Assembly (NCBI GenBank): GCA_019752335.1
Contig: JAIEMJ010000038.1
Location: forward strand, 62,001-126,000
Reading direction: 5' to 3'
DNA length: 64,000 nt
From: Bryobacteraceae bacterium
GTDB lineage: Bacteria > Acidobacteriota > Terriglobia > Bryobacterales > Bryobacteraceae
Positions 9,425-18,856 of the stretch are shown piece after piece. The notes under the pieces are model-generated. The model worked only from the letters and a program-made list of their open reading frames with translations, was not told where the DNA came from and ran no database searches. Position numbers and translations under genes: made by a program. How positions within the stretch are numbered: the first letter of the stretch is position 1; each line of letters opens with the position of its first letter.

Positions 9425-9804
9425 ATGACCGTTTTACAATCAAGGTCTCGATTCCGCCCGGAAAGTCCATCCACCTCGATCCCGTGACCGCCGAAATTGA
9501 AAAGGGCGATTACCTACAATGGGAGTTCGACGCCACTGTCCTTTACCCCCTCAGCATTGACGCGCTGAGCAGCCCGTTTCAAGCAGCGCCCGGACATATC
9601 GTCGGCGCCTGGAAGCCGAACACCGACGGCGCCGGCAATCTTTACCCTTGCCCAGCCCTCTTCGCGCTCCGAACAAACGCGGACAACGACGGCAAAGCCT
9701 ACGCCTATTCCATTTGCGCATGCCTTCCCAGTGGCACGGCCGTAACGACCGGCTATTTCTCGGTGAAAGACACTTCTCGCCGGGAAAAAGACGAGGAAGA
9801 GTAA
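9425..9804 (+). CDS. Small protein of unknown function, frame broken near its start
   Basis: A good ribosome-binding site (GAGGAG) precedes ATG 9425, but that frame stops after 20 codons at 9485-9487. The frame one base back is open from 9415 to 9804 and reads as a coherent protein. Adding one T to the TTTT run of GTTTTAC would give MTVFTIKVSIPPGKSIHLDP followed by IEKGDYLQWEFDA and a Cys-containing beta-rich body ending in a charged KDTSRREKDEEE tail, about 126 residues in all. The only usable start in the uninterrupted frame is GTG 9484, which lacks a ribosome-binding site. No family is recognised; there is no signal peptide, so it is probably cytoplasmic. The gene follows the strong promoter in the second direct repeat. 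Confidence 0.55.
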
Positions 9805-9869
9805 AGAGTAATCAACCCGCCCTCGGCGCCGGCTCTTCCCGCGTCGCCCGAGGACCCGTCAACCGTGTC

Positions 9870-10856
9870 TTACCGCAGCGCCAAGCGCGCAAAAGCCTCC
9901 ATCTCCTGGCGGCTCCCGGTGAGGAACGGGGTCCGCTGATGAATGCCAGTGGGCTGGAGGTCGAGGATGCGGGTTTGTCCGTCGGTGGCGAGGCCGCCGG
10001 CCTGTTCGGCGATAAAGGCGAGCGGGTTGGCTTCGTAGAGCAGCCGGAGTTTGCCTTGGGCGTGCGTCCGCGTCGGCGGGTAGAGGAAGACGCCGCCTTT
10101 GAGGAGGGTACGGTGGAAGTCGGCGACCAGGGAGCCGATGTAGCGCGAGCTGTACTCCCGGCCGAGGGCGCCGTCGCGCAGTTGGGCAAGATACTCGGGA
10201 TAGGGCGCGGGAAACTTACCGGCGTTGGCCTCGTTCACGGAGTAGTAGTGGCCATAGTCCGGCATCCGCAGATGCTCATGGCTCAGCACAAACGCGCCGA
10301 TATTGGGATCGAGCGTGAAGCCGAAGACGCCATTGCCCGCCGTGTAGACGAACATCGTGGAGGAACCGTAGACCACATAGCCCGCGGCGACTTGGCGCGA
10401 GCCCTGCTGCAAAGCAGCCGCGTGCGGCGGACCCCCGCTGGCCTCTGGCCTGAGGAAGATGGAAAAGATGGTGCCGACGCTGACGTTGACGTCGATATTC
10501 GACGAGCCGTCCAGCGGATCGAAGATGACGACGTATTTGCCGGTTTCCGGAGCCCGGTCAAACGTCACTGGCTCCTCGTTCTCCTCGGAGACCAACACCG
10601 CGACGGCGTCGCGGACCCCAAGGCAATGCACGAGGGCTTCGTTGGCGTAGACGTCGAGCTTCTGTTGCGTCTCACCCTGCACGTTGGTGCCGCCCGCGGA
10701 TCCCGCGACGTCGAGCAGACCCGCCCGCCGGATGCGGGCCTGGATCATCTTCGTGGCCAGCGTGATGCCGGAAAGGAGCCAGGAGAAAGTACCGCGCGCG
10801 CCCGGGTAGAGAGATTCCTGCTGCTGCGCGATGTGTTGTTGTACGGTGACGATCAT
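9870..10856 (-). CDS. fbp: Class I fructose-1,6-bisphosphatase
   Basis: 328 residues, the usual length of class I FBPases, which hydrolyse fructose-1,6-bisphosphate to fructose-6-phosphate in gluconeogenesis. Metal and active-site motifs are the acidic pair in SEENE (about residues 90-94) and FDPLDGSSNIDVN (112-124). The substrate-binding Tyr/Lys segment GKLRLLYEANPLAFIAEQAG lies near the C-terminus, and DGQTRILDLQPTGIHQRTPF follows as in the family. The start ATG at 10856 gives the expected helical N-terminus. Transcribed alone on the minus strand and divergent from the sensor kinase. Cytoplasmic. Confidence 0.96.
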   Translation of the reverse strand: MIVTVQQHIAQQQESLYPGARGTFSWLLSGITLATKMIQARIRRAGLLDVAGSAGGTNVQGETQQKLDVYANEALVHCLGVRDAVAVLVSEENEEPVTFDRAPETGKYVVIFDPLDGSSNIDVNVSVGTIFSIFLRPEASGGPPHAAALQQGSRQVAAGYVVYGSSTMFVYTAGNGVFGFTLDPNIGAFVLSHEHLRMPDYGHYYSVNEANAGKFPAPYPEYLAQLRDGALGREYSSRYIGSLVADFHRTLLKGGVFLYPPTRTHAQGKLRLLYEANPLAFIAEQAGGLATDGQTRILDLQPTGIHQRTPFLTGSRQEMEAFARLALR

Positions 10857-11033
10857 GATCCCAGATTAGCCGCTGGCGCGAGAAATAATGGACGGCTCGA
10901 CAAATTCTCCCCGGCTTTGTCTGACTTTTGGTATTTAAAGAAGGAGCCTTAGCCGATAAGTTCACCCGAAGGGAGTGCGAAAATCGACGCGTCACGGCAT
11001 GGGCCCCGGATTGCCGGGTCCTTCTTTATCACC

Positions 11034-14000
11034 TTGGCCCTGCTTTCTGGCCATCCCTTGCGCGCCCTGGACGTCAAGTTGCCTACCTCGCAGTACGTGA
11101 TTGATCGTTGGGGTTGGGAACAAGGTTTTCCCGAAGAGACGATCAGCGCCATGGCCCAGTCACGCGAAGGCTTGTTGTGGATCGCGCACAGCGATGGCTT
11201 GGTGCGCTTCAACGGCACCATAGCCACGGCCAGCCAGTGGCCAACGGCGAAGACGCGGGACCGCAGCTTGCGCGCGATGGATTTTGACCGGGCCGGGAAC
11301 CTGTGGGCCATGACGGTAACGGGTTCCGTCGTGCGCGTCCGGGCTGGCGCGGCGCATCCTCCGGAAGGAACGTCCGTGGAGGTGGTTCACTTGCCCGATC
11401 CTCGTTTGCGGGTGCCCATGGCGCGGGCAGGTCTGGTAGCGATGAATCAGCCGGGTGCCGCCGCCGTGCGTTTTGCGGGGCCAGATGGCGTCGCCGGCCT
11501 GGCCGGATCCTTATTGCGCATCCCGCCCGAGGACTCCTCCACGGCGCTGAGTTTCGCACCCGACGGCTCGTTCTTGATGGTGGCCGAGGGACGCGTGACC
11601 CACGTGCATCCAGGCCAGGGCACGCAACTGGTGGCTACGTTACCGCCGGGCCCGAAAGTGGACCGCATGCTGATGGGTCGCAGCGGCCGGCTGTGGCTGC
11701 GGCGCCGCGAGACACTGCTCTGCTTGTATCAGGGGAAAGTGGAGAGTTGGCCGCTGCCCGAAGGCTTCACGAATAGCAGTGCGTACGAGCCGTTGGTCGA
11801 AGACGCGCACGGCACCCTGTGGCTCGGCGGACGCGGCGGCCTGGTCCGCTTTCGCCAGGGACAATTGGAGCCGATCCCGCTGTCGCGCCAGTTGGACGAA
11901 ACGCCGGTGACGGCACTCTTTGAGGATCGGGAAGGCGCCCTATGGGTGGGCATGCTGACGGGCGAGTTGCTACGTTTGCGCGAGTCGCCCGTTTCGAGCG
12001 TAGGGCGGGCGGAGGGGCTGGCTGGCGAGGTGATCAATTCGCTGCTCCGCGAGAGCAACGGCGACGTGTGGACGCACGCCATGAACCGGGGACTGACGCG
12101 CCAGCGTGGCGCGGACCGCGAGCATTTCCTGATCCAGAACGGCAATTTGTGGTATTCGGCGCGGGACCGGGCCTCCGGCGACCTGGTCGTCGGAAGTGGC
12201 TCCGTGCGCTATCGTCTACGGCGTGGCGCCAGGGCGCTCGAAGCCTTGCCGGACCGGCTGCAGCCGCGCTTGGGGCGTATTACCGGGTGGTGGAATGACC
12301 CCGTGCAGGGCGGCGCTTACGTATCCCGGCTCTCCGGCCTGTACCGGCAGAAATCGCTGCTGGACGACGCGAGCGCCGAGCGCATTTCACGGCAAGGTGA
12401 TTGGCGAATTCTCGTCACCGGCCCCAACGGCTGGGTGTGGGGCAGTGATTCACAGCAATTGGTGCAATGGTCGCCACGAGGTGAGCGCGTGGAGTGGACG
12501 CCGGGACATACGAGCGACGAGTTAATTCACGGGCTCTACTGGGACGAGCCCACGCAGCGGCTCTGGGTGGGCACGAATCGCGGACTGTTGACCTGGGACC
12601 CGGTGACGGAGACCTGGGGTCCGCGGGGCATGGAGCAGGACTTCTTTTTCGACATGCAGCGCGACGGCTCCGGCGCCTTGTGGGTGTCAACGCGCAACGG
12701 GATTCTGCGCCTGGATCCGCAACGCTGGCAGGCGGGCATGCGCGAGGCGAGTCTGCGGCTCACGCACGCCGACGGTCTCCGCGGCTTGAACTTTGGCATG
12801 ACGCGTGGGCAAGGCGCGGCGAAGCTGCCAGACGGCCGGATCCTGTTCGCCTCCATGCATGGGTTGGTGGCGCTAAGCCCCGGCCGGATTCCCGCGCCGC
12901 GCTTTGGTCCCACGCCGATGATTACCCAGTTGCAAGCCGATGAAGCGACGCTGCCCCTAGGCGGCCAAATTCGCGTTGCGCCCGGGACCTCACGCGTGCG
13001 GATCAGCTTCGAGGCTTTCTCCATCTCCACCCCGCGCCCAGTGGCGGTGAGCTACCGGCTGGACGGCGTCGATACCTACTGGCAGCCGGCGGATAGCCGG
13101 CGGGCGGTGCAGTACAGCAATCTGGGGCCAGGCCAGTATCGTTTCCGGCTGCGGTCGAGTTGGCCGGATGGCTCCAGCCGCGAGGAGACCTCACTGGCCT
13201 GGGAGATTCTGCCGCTGGCCACGGAGCAAGCGTGGTTCCGGCTGGGAATCCTATCGCTGTTGGCGGCGGCGTTGTGGCGCGTTTACCTGCACCGGACCCG
13301 CCTGAACAAGGCTCGTACGGATGAACTGGAACGGCGCGTGCAAGACCGGACGCGCGAACTGCAAGCCGCCAAAGCCGCGGCCGAGGCCAGCGCGAATGCC
13401 AAGGCGCGTTTCCTGGCCACGATGAGCCATGAGATTCGCACCCCGCTCAACAGCATCATCGGTCTCTCGAATCTGCTAGCGGTAACGCCACTCAGCGGCA
13501 CCCAAGCCGACTATCTGCATACACTCCGGTCGTCCGGCGAGATGCTGCTGGCCATCGTCAACGACGTCCTCGATTTTTCGAAGATCGAGGAAGGCAAGCT
13601 GACGCTGGACCATCTCGAATTTGACGTCCGCGCCACGGTGGACGAAGCGGTGGAACTGATCGCGGCAGCCGCGCGGACCAAAGGCCTACGGCTGGAGGTG
13701 AGCCTGCCCAGCACACTGCCGGCGCGGGCCGTCGGCGACCCTGGCCGCCTGAAGCAAGTGCTGCTGAACTTGCTCTCGAACGCCGTGAAGTTCACGGCCG
13801 AAGGCTCGATCCGGCTGGGCGTAACGTCGGAGGCCGAGCAAGGCCGGGACCGTTACCGCTTCACGGTCACCGATACCGGCATCGGTATTGCCGAGGAAGC
13901 GCAGCAACAACTCTTCGCCGTCTTCTCGCAAGCGGATTCGTCCATCACCCGGCGCTTTGGGGGAACGGGCCTGGGTCTGGCGATCTCCGAACGCTTCGTG

Positions 14001-14810
14001 CGCATGATGAGCGGGGAGATCGGCGTCCACAGTCGCGCCGGCGAAGGCAGCACCTTCTGGTTTTCCGCCGTCCTCGAAAGGGGCACCGGCGAAGTGGCGC
14101 AGATGGCCTGGCTGCAGGGCCGAAGCGCCCAATTGGCCGGCCCCGCGGCGATCGGATTGCGGGAACAACTCGTTCAGTTGGGGGTGGAAGTCTCTCTGGC
14201 GGAAACGAAAGAGGAGGTAGACGCGTCCGCTGACGTCCTCTTCCTCGACGCCGATTGGCGGGACCTGGCGCCGGCCTTGCGCGCCCGATCCGTTATGCTG
14301 CTCCTGGTCTCGCATGAGCCAGACGAGAGTGACCTGGTGACACCCGTCTCGCGGAGGGCCCTGCTGGCCGCGCTCTCACGTGTACTCGAAGGCGCACCGC
14401 TCACGGCACCGGAGCCCGCGCCCGCCCATCGGGGGCACGTCTTGCTGGTGGAGGACAATCGCATCAACCAGAAGGTGGCCACCGCCTCACTGATCCGTCT
14501 GGGCTATTCGGTGGACCTGGCCGCCGACGGTATCCAGGCGCTCGCATCCTTCCAGCAGCACCACTACGACGTGATCCTGATGGACTGCCACATGCCCCGC
14601 ATGGATGGCTTCGCCGCGACGTCGGCCATTCGTCAGCTGGAGCGGGAAACCCCACGCGAGAAGCGCACGCCGGTGATCGCGTTAACCGCCGATGTGCTGG
14701 AGTCCGGCCGCCAACAGTGCTTCGCCAGCGGCATGGACGACTTCCTTTCGAAGCCTCTCCACCTGGACCTGCTGGACCAGGCGCTCACGCGCTGGGTGAG
14801 CCAGCGCTAA
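11034..14810 (+). CDS. Hybrid sensor histidine kinase/response regulator with propeller sensor
   Basis: A one-protein two-component system of 1258 residues from the TTG at 11034. The N-terminal ~620 residues are seven-bladed two-component propeller repeats (EGLLWIAHSDGLVRF, HGTLWLGGRGGLVRF, EGALWVGMLTGELLR, QRLWVGTNRGLLTWD). A Y_Y_Y domain (VSYRLDGVDTYW, LGPGQYRFRL), one membrane helix (about 730-750) and a short coiled coil follow. The HisKA H-box is FLATMSHEIRTPLNS (His near residue 800), the HATPase N-box LLNLLSNAVKFT, with G boxes DTGIGI and GGTGLGLAI. A degenerate receiver-like segment (about 1030-1115) precedes a full receiver (HVLLVEDNRINQ, phosphorylatable D in ILMDCHMPRMDG, K in FLSKPL). 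It probably senses an extracellular polymer or sugar. An ATG at 10999 plus one extra C in the CCCC run at 11004-11007 would give a better signal peptide (MGPRIAGSFFITLALLSGHP), so the present start is doubtful. Confidence 0.9.
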   Translation: MALLSGHPLRALDVKLPTSQYVIDRWGWEQGFPEETISAMAQSREGLLWIAHSDGLVRFNGTIATASQWPTAKTRDRSLRAMDFDRAGNLWAMTVTGSVVRVRAGAAHPPEGTSVEVVHLPDPRLRVPMARAGLVAMNQPGAAAVRFAGPDGVAGLAGSLLRIPPEDSSTALSFAPDGSFLMVAEGRVTHVHPGQGTQLVATLPPGPKVDRMLMGRSGRLWLRRRETLLCLYQGKVESWPLPEGFTNSSAYEPLVEDAHGTLWLGGRGGLVRFRQGQLEPIPLSRQLDETPVTALFEDREGALWVGMLTGELLRLRESPVSSVGRAEGLAGEVINSLLRESNGDVWTHAMNRGLTRQRGADREHFLIQNGNLWYSARDRASGDLVVGSGSVRYRLRRGARALEALPDRLQPRLGRITGWWNDPVQGGAYVSRLSGLYRQKSLLDDASAERISRQGDWRILVTGPNGWVWGSDSQQLVQWSPRGERVEWTPGHTSDELIHGLYWDEPTQRLWVGTNRGLLTWDPVTETWGPRGMEQDFFFDMQRDGSGALWVSTRNGILRLDPQRWQAGMREASLRLTHADGLRGLNFGMTRGQGAAKLPDGRILFASMHGLVALSPGRIPAPRFGPTPMITQLQADEATLPLGGQIRVAPGTSRVRISFEAFSISTPRPVAVSYRLDGVDTYWQPADSRRAVQYSNLGPGQYRFRLRSSWPDGSSREETSLAWEILPLATEQAWFRLGILSLLAAALWRVYLHRTRLNKARTDELERRVQDRTRELQAAKAAAEASANAKARFLATMSHEIRTPLNSIIGLSNLLAVTPLSGTQADYLHTLRSSGEMLLAIVNDVLDFSKIEEGKLTLDHLEFDVRATVDEAVELIAAAARTKGLRLEVSLPSTLPARAVGDPGRLKQVLLNLLSNAVKFTAEGSIRLGVTSEAEQGRDRYRFTVTDTGIGIAEEAQQQLFAVFSQADSSITRRFGGTGLGLAISERFVRMMSGEIGVHSRAGEGSTFWFSAVLERGTGEVAQMAWLQGRSAQLAGPAAIGLREQLVQLGVEVSLAETKEEVDASADVLFLDADWRDLAPALRARSVMLLLVSHEPDESDLVTPVSRRALLAALSRVLEGAPLTAPEPAPAHRGHVLLVEDNRINQKVATASLIRLGYSVDLAADGIQALASFQQHHYDVILMDCHMPRMDGFAATSAIRQLERETPREKRTPVIALTADVLESGRQQCFASGMDDFLSKPLHLDLLDQALTRWVSQR

Positions 14811-16150
14811 GCGAGAATGGCTTTCACCACTTCGCCGTGGACGTCGGTTAAGCGGAAGTCCCGGCCGGCGTGGCGATAGGTGAGCCGGGTATGGTCGAAG
14901 CCGAGTTGGTGCAGCAGCGTCGCGTGCAGGTCGTGGACGTGAACGCGGTTTTCGATGGCCTTGAAGCCGAAGTCGTCCGTCGCGCCATAGGCCATGCCGC
15001 CCCGAATGCCGCCGCCCGCCAGCAGCGTAGTAAACGCGGGAGGATTGTGGTCGCGGCCATTGCCTAGCTTCTCCAGGCCCGAATTCTGAATCATGGGCGT
15101 GCGGCCGAACTCGCCGGCGATCACCACCAGCGTTTCGTTGAAGAGTCCGCGCGCTTTGAGGTCGTCAATCAAGGCCGCCACGGGCCCGTCGGTCTTCTGC
15201 GCGAGCTTGCCATGGACGCGGATGTCGTCGTGGTTGTCCCACGGTTGGAAGGGTCCGTAGTAAATCTGCACCATGCGGACCCCGCTTTCGACGAGCCGTA
15301 GGGCCATCAGGCAACCGCGGCCAAAGTCCGAAATGTCGTAGCGGGCCCGGACCTTTTCGGGCTCGCGGCGAATGTCGAACAGCGGTCCGCCTTCGGTCTG
15401 CAAGCGGTAAGCCGACTCCATCGATTGCACCGCAGCCTCCAGTTGTGGCTCGCCCTGTGCGTAGTGTCGATTCAGCTTGTCGAGTAAGTTGAGCTGCTTA
15501 CGCTGTTCCGCCGGGGCCAGATCCTCGTTGCGCAGATTCGGGATGATCTTCTCGGGCTCGACGGACGTGTTCTGAAAATGGACGCCCTGATACGTAGTGG
15601 GCATGTAGCCCGAACTCCACAGCGACGAGCCGAGCACCGGAAAACCCGGGCACAGCACCACGAAGCCCGGCAGATTCTGATTCTCCGTGCCGAGGCCGTA
15701 AGTGACCCACGCGCCCATCGACGGCCGGCCAGGCAACTGATGGCCGCAGTTCATTAACTGCAACGACGGCCCATGATTCCCGTTGTCGGTGTACATGGAG
15801 CGGATCACGCAGAAGTCATCAATCCGGCGGCCGATCTCCGGGAAGATCTCACTAACTTCCAGGCCCGACTGTCCGTGGCGATGAAACTCCCACGGCGAAC
15901 GCATCAGTGTGCCGCTGGCGCGGTCCGTGCGAATCTTCGGCCCGGGCATGGGTTGGCCATCGTACTTAGTCAGTGCAGGCTTCGGGTCAAAGGTATCTAC
16001 CTGGGACATGCCGCCGTTCAGGAAGAGGAAAATGACGTGTTTGGCCTTGGCCGGAAAGTGTGGTTGCCGCGCCGCTTGCAGCACGCCTTGCGTGCCCGCC
16101 AGGCCGAAGCCACCGCCGAGTTGCGAGAGAAAATGCCGCCGGTTCCACAT
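14807..16150 (-). CDS. DUF1501 exported protein
   Basis: 447 residues with an N-terminal twin-arginine-type signal (MWNRRHFLSQLGGGFGLAGT). DUF1501 proteins have an alkaline-phosphatase/sulfatase-like fold; visible elements are FLFLNGGMSQVDTFDPKPAL (metal-site region) and VVIAGEFGRTPMIQNSG. The natural substrate is unknown. The gene starts two bases after the stop of the PSD1-type gene upstream, the pairing seen repeatedly in Planctomycetes and Acidobacteria, where the two are thought to act together outside the cytoplasm. Its stop overlaps that of the convergent sensor-kinase gene by four bases. Confidence 0.92.
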   Translation of the reverse strand: MWNRRHFLSQLGGGFGLAGTQGVLQAARQPHFPAKAKHVIFLFLNGGMSQVDTFDPKPALTKYDGQPMPGPKIRTDRASGTLMRSPWEFHRHGQSGLEVSEIFPEIGRRIDDFCVIRSMYTDNGNHGPSLQLMNCGHQLPGRPSMGAWVTYGLGTENQNLPGFVVLCPGFPVLGSSLWSSGYMPTTYQGVHFQNTSVEPEKIIPNLRNEDLAPAEQRKQLNLLDKLNRHYAQGEPQLEAAVQSMESAYRLQTEGGPLFDIRREPEKVRARYDISDFGRGCLMALRLVESGVRMVQIYYGPFQPWDNHDDIRVHGKLAQKTDGPVAALIDDLKARGLFNETLVVIAGEFGRTPMIQNSGLEKLGNGRDHNPPAFTTLLAGGGIRGGMAYGATDDFGFKAIENRVHVHDLHATLLHQLGFDHTRLTYRHAGRDFRLTDVHGEVVKAILA

Positions 16151-16152
16151 AG

Positions 16153-18771
16153 TTAGTTCACACTCGAAAATTCTGTAGCTCCCAAAAGGGCACGCAAATA
16201 AGGCGGCCAGGAGGCGTCGCCGGAAGCGACATATTCCTGGCCCAGTTGTAACTCTTCGGCATCCGGAGGACGGCCGTAGAGTAAGTGGTAAGCACGAGTA
16301 ATGCGGGCGGCTGGCAAGCTACCCGCCTCCCGCAGGAGCCGCTCATTCAATTTGGCGGCCTGCTTGGCGACGAAGGGGCTATTGAGCCAGTAGAGGCCTT
16401 GCAGCGGGCCGGAGGTCGTTGGCCGGTCGTCGGTAGAGATGTTGGGGTCGGGAAAATCGAAGAGCGCCAGCGCCGGGTCCAGGCGGGTGCGGCTAACGGT
16501 GAGATATAGGGCCCGGCGGCGATGGGTATCCGTAAGTGGCTCCGGCGCGCCGCCCACCGTGGCGTCGAGTTGGCCGGAGACGGCCAGCACCGAGTCGCGC
16601 AGAGCTTCCATGTCCAGGCGCGGGGCGCGCGGGAAGTGCGAAAGTAACTGGTTATTGGCGTCAGCTTCCGGCGACGCGCCCGTGGCCTGCGAGTAAGTAT
16701 TCGACAGCAGGATTTCCCGATGCAGCCACTTCAGGCTCCAGCCATGCTCGACGAACTTCACCGCGAGATAATCGAGTAACTCGGGATGCGTCGGGCGCTC
16801 GCCCATGCGGCCGAAGTTCGACGGCGTGCGAACGAGTCCTTTGCCGAAGTGATGCTGCCACACGCGATTGACGATCACGCGCGCAGCCAGTGGATGCTCG
16901 ACAATCGCGCGGGCCAACTCGGCGCGGCCGCTGCCTTTCGTATAAAAGGCCGGCTCGCCCTCACAGAGCACCTGCAAAAAGCGTCGGGGCGCGACTTCGC
17001 CGGGCGTCTTGGGGTCGCCCCGCAAGGCCACCTTCACGTCGGCCGGTTGGTCCGCTTCGGTGACGGCGTGCACGAAGGGGTACATCGGCGGCAGGTCCTT
17101 TTCGAGCGCCGCGATTTCGCCGTTAAGCTTGTCCACGTAGCTCTTGGCGATGCCGCCCAGGAAACGTGTGATCTCCTTAGGACCGTAGTAGAGTACCCCG
17201 GCCGGCGCCTTGAATCCGTCGATGTTATAGGGTCCGTAAGCGATTTCGCGCCATTGGTAGAACTTCAGCACGGGCAGAGAAACAATATTCGTATATTGCC
17301 GCGTATTCTCGTTCTTCTGCCCCTTGCGGCCGCCGAACGCTACATAGTTTTTGTCGTCGACTTCCTTGGCTTCGTCGAGTAAGTCCAGGATGAATTGCTG
17401 ATAGCGGGCGGCTTCGGCCTCCACCTGGGCCAGGGTGGGCTTACCCGCGACGAGCGTCTGCCAGGGCTTCAGAAAGGCATGATCATTGTCGGTGGCGGCA
17501 AGATATTTCTTCCAACGGCCGAGTGTCTCTGTATCGAGCCCACTAACTTCAGTCTCCTGCCGGTATGCCGCCATCAGGTAACGCGCCGTGTCGCGCGCGA
17601 GTAAGTCGACAAGTTGCTTGGTCTGCTCGGCGAGATAGTCATTCAGCGTTTCCTTCAAGGCATCGATCTTTTTCTTCTGCGACTGATAGCGGTCCACTTC
17701 CGCCGCCGGCACCAGCGGGAACTGGTGATTCTTGGTGCTGCTGAAGATGCCCAGCAAGGAGTAATAGTCCTTCGTGGGAATCGGATCGTACTTATGGTCG
17801 TGGCACTGGGCGCAGCCCACGGTAAGCCCGAGAAAGACCTTCGTCGTGACATCCACGCGGTCATTGGCGGTCTCGCCGAGCGCTTGAAAGCCCAGGCCCG
17901 CCCGATGGTCCTTCGCTTCGGGAAGAAGATCCGCGGCGATCTGCGCCTTCACAAACAGGGGATAGGGCAGGTCGCGATTCAACGCGTCCACCACCCAATC
18001 GCGATAGCGCCAGGCGTTGGGCAGCGGCGTATCGACGCTGGCCGCAAGTTCGCCGTCCGAGTAACGGGCGAGATCCAACCAATGGCGCGCCCAGCGCTCG
18101 CCGTAGTGAGGAGAAGCGAGCAAGCGGTCCACCACGGCGGCTTGCGCGCGCGGTGAAGAGCCCGCGGCGTAGCGGTCCGCTTCTTCGGGCGTGGGGGGAA
18201 GGCCCGTCAGGTCCAGCGTGACGCGGCGCAGCCAGGCACGAGCCGCAGCGGGCTTCGCGGGCGACAGCTTGGCGGCTTCGAGACGCGCCAGAATAAACCG
18301 GTCGATGTCGCCGCGGACCCAAGCGGTGTCCTTCACCGCCGGCGGCGCGACTGCCTTGAGCGGCTGGAAAGACCAAAAGGCGCGTTGTTGCGGCGTGATC
18401 CGCGTCTGGGTCGCCGTGGCCTTCTCCGCGGTCTCCGGCCAAAGCACGCCGGCGCGGATCCATTCGGCCAAGTCAGCGACTTCGGTTTCCTTCAGGGCGC
18501 CCACCGGGGGCATCTTCAAACGAATGTGCGTGCGGCGCACGGCCTGCATCAGCAGGCTATCTTCGGGCTTGCCGGGCACCACGGCAGCACCGGACTTGCC
18601 GCCCTTGAGCAGCCCTTCCCGCGAGTCCAACCGCAAGCCACCCAAGGCGCCTTCGGTATGGCAAGCGTGGCAATTCGTGGCGAGCAGGGGGCGGATCTTC
18701 CGCTCGAAGAATTCGGCTTCGTCGCTCGCGGCGAGGAGCGATGCGCCGAGTACGAAGACAAGAATCCGCAT
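16153..18771 (-). CDS. Planctomycete-type cytochrome c / DUF1549 / DUF1553 (PSD1) exported protein
   Basis: Started at ATG 18771 (MRILVFVLGASLLAASDEAE, a signal peptide); a TTG six codons earlier is also in frame. The N-terminal domain is the planctomycete cytochrome-c-like domain with a CxxCH haem motif (ATNCHACHTEGALGG), MPP and LAEWIRAGVLWP. It is followed by DUF1549 (RWARHWLDLARYSDGE, a second CxxCH in VGCAQCHDHKYDP) and DUF1553 (LARAIVEHPLAARVIVNRVW, FVEHGWSLKWLHREILLSN). It is probably a periplasmic redox or polymer-processing protein that works with the adjacent DUF1501 product; the activity is not established. About 872 residues, typical length. Confidence 0.93.
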   Translation of the reverse strand: MRILVFVLGASLLAASDEAEFFERKIRPLLATNCHACHTEGALGGLRLDSREGLLKGGKSGAAVVPGKPEDSLLMQAVRRTHIRLKMPPVGALKETEVADLAEWIRAGVLWPETAEKATATQTRITPQQRAFWSFQPLKAVAPPAVKDTAWVRGDIDRFILARLEAAKLSPAKPAAARAWLRRVTLDLTGLPPTPEEADRYAAGSSPRAQAAVVDRLLASPHYGERWARHWLDLARYSDGELAASVDTPLPNAWRYRDWVVDALNRDLPYPLFVKAQIAADLLPEAKDHRAGLGFQALGETANDRVDVTTKVFLGLTVGCAQCHDHKYDPIPTKDYYSLLGIFSSTKNHQFPLVPAAEVDRYQSQKKKIDALKETLNDYLAEQTKQLVDLLARDTARYLMAAYRQETEVSGLDTETLGRWKKYLAATDNDHAFLKPWQTLVAGKPTLAQVEAEAARYQQFILDLLDEAKEVDDKNYVAFGGRKGQKNENTRQYTNIVSLPVLKFYQWREIAYGPYNIDGFKAPAGVLYYGPKEITRFLGGIAKSYVDKLNGEIAALEKDLPPMYPFVHAVTEADQPADVKVALRGDPKTPGEVAPRRFLQVLCEGEPAFYTKGSGRAELARAIVEHPLAARVIVNRVWQHHFGKGLVRTPSNFGRMGERPTHPELLDYLAVKFVEHGWSLKWLHREILLSNTYSQATGASPEADANNQLLSHFPRAPRLDMEALRDSVLAVSGQLDATVGGAPEPLTDTHRRRALYLTVSRTRLDPALALFDFPDPNISTDDRPTTSGPLQGLYWLNSPFVAKQAAKLNERLLREAGSLPAARITRAYHLLYGRPPDAEELQLGQEYVASGDASWPPYLRALLGATEFSSVN

Positions 18772-18793
18772 ACGAAAAGTATATTCCAAATAG

Positions 18794-18832
18794 AAAACCG
18801 CCCGTGGCCGGAATCACTCCGGCGACGGGCGG
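18794..18832 (-). terminator. Rho-independent terminator after the coiled-coil gene
   Basis: A 14-bp stem with one mismatch (18798-18811 pairs with 18819-18832) closes a seven-base loop. On the minus strand it is followed by TTTT and a further T-rich stretch (TTTTCTATTT). It lies 24 bases past the stop of the coiled-coil gene (18857-19756) and just upstream of the PSD1 start, so it separates the two transcription units. Confidence 0.85.
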
Positions 18833-18856
18833 CGGCAAACGGTAACTGGAGCGAGC

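Noticed and set aside
9425..9440. Programmed -1 frameshifting at GTTTTAC as an explanation for the small gene
   Set aside because: The site does not satisfy the X XXY YYZ slippery heptamer and no stimulatory hairpin is evident; a missing base is simpler.
18798..18832. Hairpin as a REP element linked to the transposase remnant
   Set aside because: It is a single copy immediately after a gene and followed by a T-run, so a terminator is the better reading.
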